Source: an uncultured Clostridia bacterium (lineage in GTDB: Bacteria; Bacillota; Clostridia; TANB77; CAG-508). Taken from it: a stretch of 9,271 nucleotides of DNA. The notes under the pieces are model-generated. The model ran no database searches. It had not been told where the DNA came from and saw only the letters and a program-made list of their open reading frames with translations. A program made the position numbers and the translations under genes. The stretch is taken from positions 1 through 9,271 of the forward strand of contig CANRFE010000050.1 in assembly GCA_947629805.1 (NCBI GenBank), written 5' to 3'. This document shows, piece by piece, positions 1 through 6,311 of the stretch (position 1 is the first letter of the stretch; each line of letters begins with the position of its first letter).

Positions 1-20
1 ATACCTTTGTTGTTTCTCAT
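1..20 (-). CDS. 5' end of a leftward gene cut by the window edge, possibly prepilin-like
   Basis: Only the first six codons and part of a seventh are inside the window; they read MRNNKG. The start is supported by an AAGGAGG ribosome-binding site at 30-36, nine bases upstream of the ATG, and by a good promoter about 90 bases further up. The product cannot be identified from so little. The basic, asparagine-rich start ending in K-G resembles the leader of type IV prepilin-like proteins common in gut Clostridia, where the next residues are usually a hydrophobic helix. That is only a guess. That a gene starts here is fairly safe; its identity is not. Confidence 0.5.
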
Positions 21-116
21 GTTTCTTTTCCTCCTTATTTTTCCTTAGTTTCTCCGCATTTTGTTCTTTTATTCTTAGTACGTTATGTTTATAAGTTATT
101 ACTTTTTTGTGTTTTC

Positions 117-145
117 ATTTTATCCTTTGTTTATTTCTTTGTCAA
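117..145 (-). promoter_or_regulatory. Sigma-A type promoter for the leftward partial gene
   Basis: On the minus strand there is a perfect -35 box TTGACA (140-145), a 17-base spacer and a -10 box TAAAAT (117-122). Transcription would start near 110, giving a leader of roughly 90 bases before the ATG at 20. It is back to back with the DUF1653 promoter at 210-238. Confidence 0.7.
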
Positions 146-209
146 GAGATTTAATAAAAACTAGTTTACTTATAAATATAGGAATAGATACTTAAAAAAA
201 AGTAAAATA

Positions 210-238
210 TAGACAATAAAGAAAATATATTATATAAT
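210..238 (+). promoter_or_regulatory. Sigma-A type promoter for the DUF1653-like gene
   Basis: On the plus strand TAGACA (210-215) is followed by a 17-base spacer and a perfect TATAAT (233-238). The predicted transcript starts near 245 and has a leader of only about 20 bases, just enough for the AAGGAGG site at 253-259. Confidence 0.7.
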
Positions 239-266
239 CAAATAAATTTTATAAGGAGGAAAATAT

Positions 267-521
267 ATGGAGGAAAGAGTAGTAAAACCTTTTACCATGT
301 GGAAGCATTTTAAAGGAGCAAGAGCATTTGTAATTACAGTGGCAGAACATAGTGAAACTGGAGAAAAATTAGTTGTTTATCGCTGTATGGATAAGAATGG
401 AAAAACAAACCATAAAAATGGTATTTATGCCAGACCTTTAGAAATGTTTTTATCCGAAGTAGACCATGAAAAATATCCAGATGTTACGCAAAAATATCGT
501 TTTGAAGAAATAATAGATTAA
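267..521 (+). CDS. DUF1653-like small protein
   Basis: This 84-residue protein matches the pattern of the DUF1653 family, small bacterial proteins of unknown function. The family signature is visible in order: an aromatic/basic W-K-H-F-K-G start (residues 12-17), an AEHSETGEKLVVYR stretch (about 26-39) and the diagnostic ARPLEMFLSEV segment (about 55-65). The start is fixed by AAGGAGG at 253-259, seven bases upstream of the ATG. It has no signal peptide or membrane segment, so it should be cytoplasmic. The acidic tail after the RPLEMF block is somewhat longer than the family core. It is the only complete plus-strand gene here and has its own promoter. It converges with a small leftward gene, their stop codons sharing TTAA at 518-521. 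No terminator is visible behind it. The family call comes from remembered motif similarity; no function is known to me. Confidence 0.75.
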   Translation: MEERVVKPFTMWKHFKGARAFVITVAEHSETGEKLVVYRCMDKNGKTNHKNGIYARPLEMFLSEVDHEKYPDVTQKYRFEEIID

Positions 522-688
522 TTCTTATCAAATATTATATAAGAAGGACTAAAAAGACTAATTGTATTATAAATATATACGATAATTCCTCTTATTATAT
601 AGAAAGAAAATAAAATGAGAACAAGCCATATAACAATTTTTAATATGATTTTTAACCCAATTTTCCCTTTTTCATAATCTTGTTTCAT
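518..688 (-). CDS. Small single-pass membrane protein, unknown function
   Basis: I do not recognise a family. From the ATG at 688 the product is 56 residues: a charged N-terminus (MKQDYEKGK), a hydrophobic helix at about residues 11-33 that may run on to about 40, and a short polar tail. The frame extends to a TTG at 748, but those bases are better read as the -35 box of a promoter (TTGCTA-N17-TAGAAT, 720-748). Its transcript would start near 713, inside the longer frame, so I chose the ATG at 688. A GAAGGG site at 698-703 lies nine bases upstream. The gene sits just behind the terminator of the protease gene, so it is a separate unit. It ends tail to tail with the DUF1653 gene. The promoter, ribosome site and membrane helix together argue that it is real. 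Confidence 0.5.
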   Translation of the reverse strand: MKQDYEKGKIGLKIILKIVIWLVLILFSFYIIRGIIVYIYNTISLFSPSYIIFDKN

Positions 689-719
689 CTTTCTTTTCCC
701 TTCTTTCTTTTTTATAAGC

Positions 720-748
720 ATTCTATCATGAATTTTTATGAATAGCAA
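720..748 (-). promoter_or_regulatory. Candidate promoter for the small membrane protein
   Basis: TTGCTA (743-748), a 17-base spacer and TAGAAT (720-725) lie on the minus strand between the protease-gene terminator and the small gene. Both boxes match the sigma-A consensus at four or five of six positions with ideal spacing. Confidence 0.5.
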
Positions 749-751
749 CCA

Positions 752-792
752 ATAAAAATTAACACATTCTATTTCTTAAAATAGAATGTGTT
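752..792 (-). terminator. Intrinsic terminator of the ftsEX / M23 / S41 block
   Basis: A perfect 14-bp stem, AACACATTCTATTT (761-774) against AAATAGAATGTGTT (779-792) with a CTTA loop, begins eight bases after the protease stop codon. On the minus strand it is followed by AATTTTTATT. The other side is also T-rich, so it may work in both directions. Confidence 0.85.
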
Positions 793-799
793 GTTCTTT

Positions 800-1993
800 T
801 TATTTTAATATTTCTATTGCCTTTTGTAATTGCGTATCGTTTTTCCTTTCAACCGTATAAAAACTTTTTCCTTCTGGTAGTTCTATTTGTATATCTGGTT
901 TTATTCCTACTTGATGTATTACATTATGGTTTGGTGTGTAATACTGACTTGTTGTTAATTTAATACCGCTTCCATCTGTTAAACTATAAATAGTTTGAAT
1001 AATTCCTTTGCCATAAGTTGTTGTTCCTACTAAAGTGACCTTTTCGTTATTTTCTCTTACAGCTGCTGTTAATATTTCAGAAGCACTTGCTGCATTTTCA
1101 TTAATTAATATAACAATTGGTATTTGAATTATTTTATCCTGCTTTGCTTTGGTTATTTCTTCTTTTTGGTTTTTGCTTTCTGTTATTAATAACGTTTTAT
1201 TTTTTTCTACCATCGTATCTGCAATATTAAGGGCTTCTTCTACAATTCCTCCTCCATTATTTCTCAAATCAATAATAAGAGAGGTAATTTTTTGTGCCTC
1301 TAATTCTTGCCATTTTTGTTGAAATTCTTCGTAGCATCCCTCATCAAAACTTGAAATTTGCATATATCCAATTTTATTTTCTAATACTTCTGTTTCAATA
1401 TGGTTAACTTTCACTTCTCTTCTTTCTACTTCTATAGTAAGAACTTGGTCATCTCGCAATAATTCAATTTGTACTTTGGTTCCTTCTTCTCGTTTTAAGG
1501 CACTAGATGCCTCACTTAATTGTTCTCCTGTGTAAGCCACTCCATCTACTTTAGAAATAATATCTCCTGCTTTAATACCAGCCTCCTCTGCTGGTGAACC
1601 TTTCATTGGCATTAATACAACAATTTGATTGGTCTCTGTATTATTCGCAATATAAACACCAATTCCTACATATTTTCCCGTTGCATCTTGTAAATATTCT
1701 TCCATTTCACTTTTTGTAATATATTCTGAATACTCGTCATTTAAACCTGCTACATATCCTTTAATAGCCGATTCTAGCATAGCATTCTCGTCCATTTCCC
1801 CAATGTATCTTTCTTCTATAAATTTATGGAACATTTGAAAAGTCTTTCCTATATTGTCTGTTGTAACATACTGAACGTTTTCTCCCTCTAAAGCACGATA
1901 CATAATAATAGATGTTACAATAAAGGTAATAGCTGCCGTTAAAATGACAAGCATAATAATTTTATAAATTTTCTGCATTTTTTCTTTTTTCAT
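800..1993 (-). CDS. S41 carboxyl-terminal processing peptidase (CtpA/CtpB type), membrane anchored
   Basis: This 397-residue serine protease of family S41 cuts proteins near their C-terminus outside the membrane. Residues about 10-32 form an N-terminal anchor or signal helix. A PDZ domain spans roughly 95-185 (Y-V-G-I-G-V at 108-113, S-P-A-E-E-A-G-I-K-A-G-D at 133-144) and would recognise substrate C-termini. The catalytic domain follows, with LIIDLRNNGGG at 239-249. By alignment with Prc/CtpB, the Ser-Lys-Gln triad is Ser303 (in N-A-A-S-A-S-E-I), Lys329 (in Y-G-K-G) and Gln333. Length and order are normal for CtpA/CtpB and nothing is missing. The start has AAGGAGG at 2000-2006, six bases before the ATG. 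It is the last gene of the ftsEX block, separated from the upstream M23 gene by a hairpin. The two M23 proteins are candidate substrates, by analogy with proteases of this family that degrade cell-wall hydrolases in Gram-negatives; that is inference. Confidence 0.92.
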   Translation of the reverse strand: MKKEKMQKIYKIIMLVILTAAITFIVTSIIMYRALEGENVQYVTTDNIGKTFQMFHKFIEERYIGEMDENAMLESAIKGYVAGLNDEYSEYITKSEMEEYLQDATGKYVGIGVYIANNTETNQIVVLMPMKGSPAEEAGIKAGDIISKVDGVAYTGEQLSEASSALKREEGTKVQIELLRDDQVLTIEVERREVKVNHIETEVLENKIGYMQISSFDEGCYEEFQQKWQELEAQKITSLIIDLRNNGGGIVEEALNIADTMVEKNKTLLITESKNQKEEITKAKQDKIIQIPIVILINENAASASEILTAAVRENNEKVTLVGTTTYGKGIIQTIYSLTDGSGIKLTTSQYYTPNHNVIHQVGIKPDIQIELPEGKSFYTVERKNDTQLQKAIEILK

Positions 1994-2040
1994 TGTTTTC
2001 CTCCTTAAAAGTTCCTTGCTTTCTTCTAGTATACTCTTTT

Positions 2041-2080
2041 TTCCAAAAATTAGAAGTTAGAATGTGTTTCATTCTAACTT
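2041..2080 (-). terminator. Hairpin between the second CC-M23 gene and the S41 gene: weak terminator or attenuator
   Basis: A perfect 11-bp stem (AAGTTAGAATG at 2054-2064 against CATTCTAACTT at 2070-2080, loop TGTTT) begins eight bases past the M23 stop codon. On the minus strand it is followed by CTAATTTTTGG. The T run is short and delayed, so termination is probably partial. A TATACT box at 2028-2033 just below it could be the -10 of an internal promoter for the protease gene, but no convincing -35 box precedes it. Confidence 0.5.
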
Positions 2081-2087
2081 TCCTTTT

Positions 2088-3236
2088 TTAATTTACTGCT
2101 TGTACATAAGGAAGTGGATTTACATGGGAACCATTAATTCTTACTTCAAAGTGTAAGTGTGGTCCTGTAGAAACTCCAGTAGAACCAACCTCCATAATCA
2201 AATCTCCTTTTTTTACTTCTGCACCTACCGTTGTTAGTATTTTTTGCCCATGTCCATATAGAGTAGAAATACCATTTCCATGATTAATCATCACACAATT
2301 TCCATACCCTCCATAGTAACTTGCCATAGATACTACTCCATCTGCTGCTGCAATAACAGGAGCTCCAAAGCCTGCATTTCCAATATCAATTCCTGTATGA
2401 AATTTACTAACTCCTTGAATAGGATGCTCCCTTGTTCCATAATCCGAAGTAATATAAGTACCACTTTTCGCAATTGGCCATGCCATTACTCCACCTGTAA
2501 ATTCTCCATCATACACATAGCCATTTGCTGCTAACTGAATTAAATTTTCAATTCTTTGTTCTTCGTCTTTATATTCTTGAATTTTTTGTTGTAGTTCTTT
2601 TTCATCGTCAGATAATTGACTAATTGCATTCTGTTGTACTACTTTATTATTTTCCATAATAATTTTGGCTTGTTCTTGTTTTACTTTTAGTAATTTTAAT
2701 TCTGCTTTTTCTTTTTCTAATTGTTCCTTTTTTGTTTCAATTTCTTCTTTTTCTTGCTCTATACTATTTAACAACTCATTATCACTATTCATAATTTCTT
2801 CAATGAAATAGTAATTTGAAATAAACTCTATTAAGCTTGCAGAATGTAACAACAAATCTAAATAAGAAATATTCCCACACTCATACATAATAACTAATCT
2901 TTTTTCCATTAGTTTTTTATTTTCTTCGTAATTTTCTTCTACTACTTCTAAATTAGCAGTCGTTTCCTCCACCTTTGCTTGTAGAGCTAATAAATTTGTA
3001 TTCATCTCTTCTATTTCTTTTTCTGCTTTTCGAATCGTATCATCTAATTCTTGTATTTTTACCACAGCGGCAGATAATTCATCTTCTATATATTGCAATT
3101 GTTGTTGTGCTTCTTCTTGCTTTTGTTGATTTTCTTGCTTTTGCTCTTCTAAAGTTGCAGATTGTATTTTAGGCACAAAGAAAAAGCATGATATTATATT
3201 GATCATAATAAGCGTTGCTATCATTTTTTGTTTCAT
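2088..3236 (-). CDS. Secreted coiled-coil M23 (LytM) peptidoglycan hydrolase, second FtsEX-associated copy
   Basis: This 382-residue protein has a signal peptide (about residues 1-26, ending near I-Q-S-A), a long coiled coil (about 28-235) and a C-terminal M23 zinc peptidase domain (about 250-377). The zinc and catalytic residues are all visible: His280 and Asp284 in H-T-G-I-D, His329 in L-Y-G-H, and His360/His362 in H-L-H-F-E. E. coli EnvC shares this layout but has a degenerate active site; here the site is complete, so this should cut peptide bridges itself. Inside the coiled coil, MYECGNISYLDLLL at 117-130 followed by FISNYY resembles the hinge motif of PcsB-type partners of FtsX. It is a clear paralogue of the gene just upstream, 26 bases away. 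The start is set by AAGGAGG at 3249-3255. The closest functional comparison is the FtsEX-dependent hydrolases; the exact bond cut is unknown. Confidence 0.88.
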   Translation of the reverse strand: MKQKMIATLIMINIISCFFFVPKIQSATLEEQKQENQQKQEEAQQQLQYIEDELSAAVVKIQELDDTIRKAEKEIEEMNTNLLALQAKVEETTANLEVVEENYEENKKLMEKRLVIMYECGNISYLDLLLHSASLIEFISNYYFIEEIMNSDNELLNSIEQEKEEIETKKEQLEKEKAELKLLKVKQEQAKIIMENNKVVQQNAISQLSDDEKELQQKIQEYKDEEQRIENLIQLAANGYVYDGEFTGGVMAWPIAKSGTYITSDYGTREHPIQGVSKFHTGIDIGNAGFGAPVIAAADGVVSMASYYGGYGNCVMINHGNGISTLYGHGQKILTTVGAEVKKGDLIMEVGSTGVSTGPHLHFEVRINGSHVNPLPYVQAVN

Positions 3237-3262
3237 ACTTTTTCTCCTCCTCCTTATTTTTT

Positions 3263-4453
3263 TTAAGACTCTACTGTAGCTCCTGCTGCTAAAGTATAAC
3301 CTCCTCCTAGATAATCTAGTGGGTTTAATGGGTCTACACTAAAGAAACCAGAAATCGAACTTGATCTTCTTAATTCAAAATGTAAATGAGCTGCCGTACT
3401 AGAACCAGTATTGCCAGATGTAGCAATTACTTGTCCTTGGCTTACATATTGTCCATAAGAAACATTATAACTATTTAAATGTCCATATAAGCTCATATAA
3501 TTATTTCCATGAATAATTACAATATAATGTCCATACCCCCCTGGGTTTTCCAATGGATACGCATATCCTGATGCAGTAGCATAAACATTTTCGTAATATG
3601 CTCCAATATCTATTCCTTTATGTTTTCTTCCCCATCTATTTTTTACGGTAGAAGTAACAATTCGATTATTACATGGCCAAATAAAACTTCCATCAAAATA
3701 AATACCATTTAAATTTCCTGCATCTTGTTCTACTTGTTGAAATTGTTTTGCTAATTGGTTTTCTATTTGTTGTAATTTTTCATTATGCTCTTCAATATCT
3801 TTTTGTAATTGTTTTTCCTCTGCTGATAAATTATTTGCTTTTTCTTGTCTTTGTGCTTTTTGTGTTTTTAGCAAATTATTTTTTGTTTCTCTTTCTGTTT
3901 TTGCACTATCTACTTTTGCTTTTTCCTCTTCTAATTGCTGTTTTGTACTTTGAATTTCTGCCTGTTCTTTTTCAATTGTGTCTAATAGTTCTCTATCACA
4001 TTCTGTAACTTGTTGTAATAAGTAATAGTTAGAAATAAATTCTACAATATTTTTAGAACTAAATAGCATATCTAAAAAGGAAGTTTCCCCTGTTTCATAC
4101 ATAACAACTAAACGGTCTTCCATTAATTTTTGGTTTTCTTCATGTTCTTGTTGTTTTTCGTCTAGTTCTTTTTGTTTTTGTCCAATAGAATCTTCTAAAG
4201 TAGAAATTTGGTCTTCTAATTCTTCAATTTGTCCTTCTACTTCTTCAATAGAAGTATCTAAATTGGCAATTTCTTTCATTTGCTCTGTTAGTTCTTCTTT
4301 TACTTCTTGCTGTTGTTCTGTTTTTTGATTAATTTGTTCTTGCTCTTCTTGTTTTTGTCGATTTAATTCGTCTATACTTGTTGCATAAATAGGAAGTAAA
4401 TTTCCTCCTATTAAAAGAATACTAAGTATGAACGGCACTATTTTTTTCTTCAT
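3263..4453 (-). CDS. Secreted coiled-coil M23 (LytM) peptidoglycan hydrolase, first FtsEX-associated copy
   Basis: This 396-residue protein follows ftsX by 30 bases and is the most likely direct partner of FtsX. A signal peptide covers about residues 1-24 (lysines, then a hydrophobic stretch, cleavage near I-Y-A). A very glutamine- and glutamate-rich coiled coil runs from about 26 to 245, broken by MYETGETSFLDML (118-130) and FISNYY (139-144), the same hinge-like motif as in its sister. The M23 domain (about 257-382) keeps His278 and Asp282 (H-K-G-I-D), His325 (L-Y-G-H-L) and His356/His358 (H-L-H-F-E), so it is predicted to be an active zinc endopeptidase. It differs from its sister by a serine-rich insertion after H-L-H-F-E-L-R-R (about 364-373) and a glycine-rich C-terminal tail. 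AAGGAAGGA lies before the ATG. The role is inferred from family and position: splitting peptidoglycan during growth or division under FtsEX control. Confidence 0.88.
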   Translation of the reverse strand: MKKKIVPFILSILLIGGNLLPIYATSIDELNRQKQEEQEQINQKTEQQQEVKEELTEQMKEIANLDTSIEEVEGQIEELEDQISTLEDSIGQKQKELDEKQQEHEENQKLMEDRLVVMYETGETSFLDMLFSSKNIVEFISNYYLLQQVTECDRELLDTIEKEQAEIQSTKQQLEEEKAKVDSAKTERETKNNLLKTQKAQRQEKANNLSAEEKQLQKDIEEHNEKLQQIENQLAKQFQQVEQDAGNLNGIYFDGSFIWPCNNRIVTSTVKNRWGRKHKGIDIGAYYENVYATASGYAYPLENPGGYGHYIVIIHGNNYMSLYGHLNSYNVSYGQYVSQGQVIATSGNTGSSTAAHLHFELRRSSSISGFFSVDPLNPLDYLGGGYTLAAGATVES

Positions 4454-4483
4454 TGTTTTTTCCTTCCTTTATTCTTACGTTTT

Positions 4484-5386
4484 TTATACTTCTAAGTATT
4501 TTCTCATAGAAATAATACTTCCTAAACTTCCTATTCCTATTCCCAATCCTAAATAAACAAGAATAACTAAATTAAAGATTTCGCTAAATGGTAATAAGGT
4601 CATGTTAATCATGCTTGTAATAGAAGATTGCATAATTTTATGAATAACAAAATTATAACCAACTCCTAGAATAAAAATGGAAATCATAGCAGCAATTACT
4701 CCTATAATAATACCTTCTACAATAAATGGCCATCTAATAAAGCCATTGGTTGCTCCTACATATTTCATAATGGAAATTTCTTTTCTTCTAGCATGTACGG
4801 TAAGCTTAATGGTATTGGCTATAATGAAGACAGAAATAATAATTAATAAGACTAAAATTCCAAAAGATATCCAACGAATACCATTCGCAATATTGACTAA
4901 CGCATCAATTACTTTATCTCTCATTTCAATGTTGTTTACATTGTCTAGCTTTTCAATTTGGCTTCTTACTTCTTCGCTTTTGGTTAAGTCTGTTAGCGTA
5001 ACTACATAAGACGCTTTGAAAGGATTGTTTTCTATTGTATAGGGTTCCAACACACTTGTATATTCTTTATATTTTTCTTGTACAATGTTAAATGCTTGTT
5101 CTTTTGATACAAATTCTATTCTTGCTACATAATCTAAATTTTTAATTTGCTCTCCCAATGTTTGAATTTGTTGCTCTGTTGCATCTTTTACCATATAAAC
5201 TTGCATTCCTTGTGCAGATTCTACCTCTTTTACTAAATAATTGACATTTTGTCCAATTAAAAAGAACAAACCAAAAATCAACATAGTAGCACACATAATC
5301 ATTAAAGAAGCTCCAGTTGATTTTTTATTTTTGAAAAAGTTTCGAAATCCTTCTCCTATTAAATAACTTAGTACATTATATCTCAC
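4484..5386 (-). CDS. ftsX: Cell-division protein FtsX (ABC transporter-like permease)
   Basis: FtsX is the membrane half of the FtsEX complex, passing ATP hydrolysis by FtsE through the membrane to activate cell-wall hydrolases. From the chosen start it has 300 residues, the usual family length. It has one membrane helix near the N-terminus (about 28-48), a large external domain (about 50-170), then three helices (about 172-194, 222-248, 270-292). The conserved cytoplasmic stretch R-R-K-E-I-S-I-M-K-Y-V-G-A lies between helices 2 and 3. I start it at the GTG ending at 5386, because GGTGGG at 5394-5399 sits seven bases upstream and FtsX proteins normally begin close to the R-Y-N...E-G-F-R-N motif. 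In-frame ATGs at 5428, 5410 and 5407 lack a good ribosome site. The gene overlaps ftsE by 11 bases, which suggests translational coupling. Confidence 0.92.
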   Translation of the reverse strand: MRYNVLSYLIGEGFRNFFKNKKSTGASLMIMCATMLIFGLFFLIGQNVNYLVKEVESAQGMQVYMVKDATEQQIQTLGEQIKNLDYVARIEFVSKEQAFNIVQEKYKEYTSVLEPYTIENNPFKASYVVTLTDLTKSEEVRSQIEKLDNVNNIEMRDKVIDALVNIANGIRWISFGILVLLIIISVFIIANTIKLTVHARRKEISIMKYVGATNGFIRWPFIVEGIIIGVIAAMISIFILGVGYNFVIHKIMQSSITSMINMTLLPFSEIFNLVILVYLGLGIGIGSLGSIISMRKYLEV

Positions 5387-6062
5387 TATTATACCCACCT
5401 TTTTCATCATCTCTATCAATAATTCCATTATCGATATGAATTACTCTTTTTTTCATACGGTCTACAATATCTTTTGCATGGGTTGCTACTACTACCGTTG
5501 TTCCTCTCATATTAATGTCATTTAGTAAGGTCATAATATCCCATGCCGTATCTGGGTCTAAATTTCCTGTAGGCTCATCTGCAATTAACATAGAAGGATT
5601 GTTTACCAAGGCTCTTGCTAAAGCTACCCTTTGTTGCTCTCCACCTGATAATTCATTTGGGTACATTTTTGCTTTTCCACTTAACCCTACTAAGGAAAGT
5701 ACCATTGGCACTTGACGCCTAATGTGCTTTGGAGTTGCTCTTACAATATACATGGCAAAAGCAACATTATCATATACGGTTTTATCTGGTAATAACCTAA
5801 AGTCTTGGAATACTACTCCCATACTTCTTCTTAAATAAGGTACTCTTTTAGGTTTTAAGAAAGTAGTATCTTTTCCATTAATAATAACATTTCCAGAAGT
5901 AGGATTTTCTTCTTTCAAAATCATTTTTATTAAAGTGGATTTACCAGAACCTGAAGATCCTACTAAAAAAGCAAATTCCCCTTTTTCTATTTTAAAATTA
6001 GCATTATGTACTGCCTCTGTACCTGTGTTATAGGTTTTGCTTACATTTCTAAATTCAATCAT
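5376..6062 (-). CDS. ftsE: Cell-division ATP-binding protein FtsE
   Basis: FtsE is the cytoplasmic ATPase of the FtsEX complex. All ABC motifs are present in this 228-residue protein: Walker A G-S-S-G-S-G-K-S-T (35-43), Q-loop Gln86 in F-Q-D, signature L-S-G-G-E-Q-Q-R (138-145), Walker B ending A-D-E-P (161-164), D-loop G-N-L-D (166-169) and switch His195. F-R-L-L-P-D after the Q-loop is typical of FtsE rather than of a general transporter ATPase, and the ftsX neighbour confirms the call. AAGGAG at 6071-6076 is eight bases before the ATG. It is the first gene of the block, with a promoter at 6144-6172 and a leader of about 75 bases. The acidic C-terminal tail runs over the ribosome site and start of ftsX. 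Confidence 0.96.
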   Translation of the reverse strand: MIEFRNVSKTYNTGTEAVHNANFKIEKGEFAFLVGSSGSGKSTLIKMILKEENPTSGNVIINGKDTTFLKPKRVPYLRRSMGVVFQDFRLLPDKTVYDNVAFAMYIVRATPKHIRRQVPMVLSLVGLSGKAKMYPNELSGGEQQRVALARALVNNPSMLIADEPTGNLDPDTAWDIMTLLNDINMRGTTVVVATHAKDIVDRMKKRVIHIDNGIIDRDDEKGGYNSEI

Positions 6063-6143
6063 TCTTTTTACTCCTTGCTTTGCAAAGTGACTTTTTTATT
6101 CTATTTTCTATAAAATAAGATACAATTTTATCTTTACTCCTTT

Positions 6144-6172
6144 ATCATAACAATAAAACAAATTATTTGCAA
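6144..6172 (-). promoter_or_regulatory. Promoter of the ftsEX block
   Basis: On the minus strand TTGCAA (6167-6172) is followed by a 17-base spacer and TATGAT (6144-6149). It lies after the transketolase terminator and is the only good promoter seen between that operon and ftsE. The -35 box is identical to that of the transketolase promoter. Confidence 0.65.
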
Positions 6173-6184
6173 TAGTTTTTGAAG

Positions 6185-6231
6185 AAAAAAAGCTTGTAAT
6201 TTATGCCACTTTTTGCTTCTATTACAACTTT
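6185..6231 (-). terminator. Possible second terminator-like hairpin upstream of ftsE
   Basis: TTGTAAT (6194-6200) can pair with ATTACAA (6221-6227), extended past a bulge by a few AAG/CTT pairs, with a roughly 20-base loop. On the minus strand the stem is followed by seven T (6185-6191). The loop is long and the stem weak, so it may only back up the strong terminator at 6280-6310. Confidence 0.3.
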
Positions 6232-6279
6232 TTCTGCTTCTTTCTTTTATTTTCAAATTTCACAAAAAATTCACACAAC

Positions 6280-6310
6280 AAAAAAAACTCTCCTAAAGAA
6301 AGAGAGTTTT
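6280..6310 (-). terminator. Intrinsic terminator of the transketolase operon
   Basis: A 9-bp stem AAAACTCTC (6284-6292) / GAGAGTTTT (6302-6310) starts one base after the transketolase C-subunit stop. On the minus strand it runs into a row of eight T (6280-6287), the textbook form of an intrinsic terminator. Confidence 0.85.
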
Positions 6311-6311
6311 C

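Noticed and set aside
45..59. Four-codon ATG-CGG-AGA-AAC-TAA reading frame in the leftward leader
   Set aside because: It has no ribosome site and is too short to tell from chance.
523..547. TTCTTAT/ATAAGAA inverted repeat as a terminator of the DUF1653 gene
   Set aside because: The stem is only 7 A/T-rich pairs with no T run after it on the plus strand, and it lies inside the convergent small gene.
5387..5428. FtsX starting at the ATG at 5428 (314 residues)
   Set aside because: No ribosome site lies before it, whereas the GTG at 5386 has GGTGGG at the right distance and gives the normal family length.
6078..6087. CTTTGCAAAG palindrome upstream of ftsE
   Set aside because: Ten bases of symmetry in AT-rich DNA is weak, nothing extends it, and no second copy is seen in the window.
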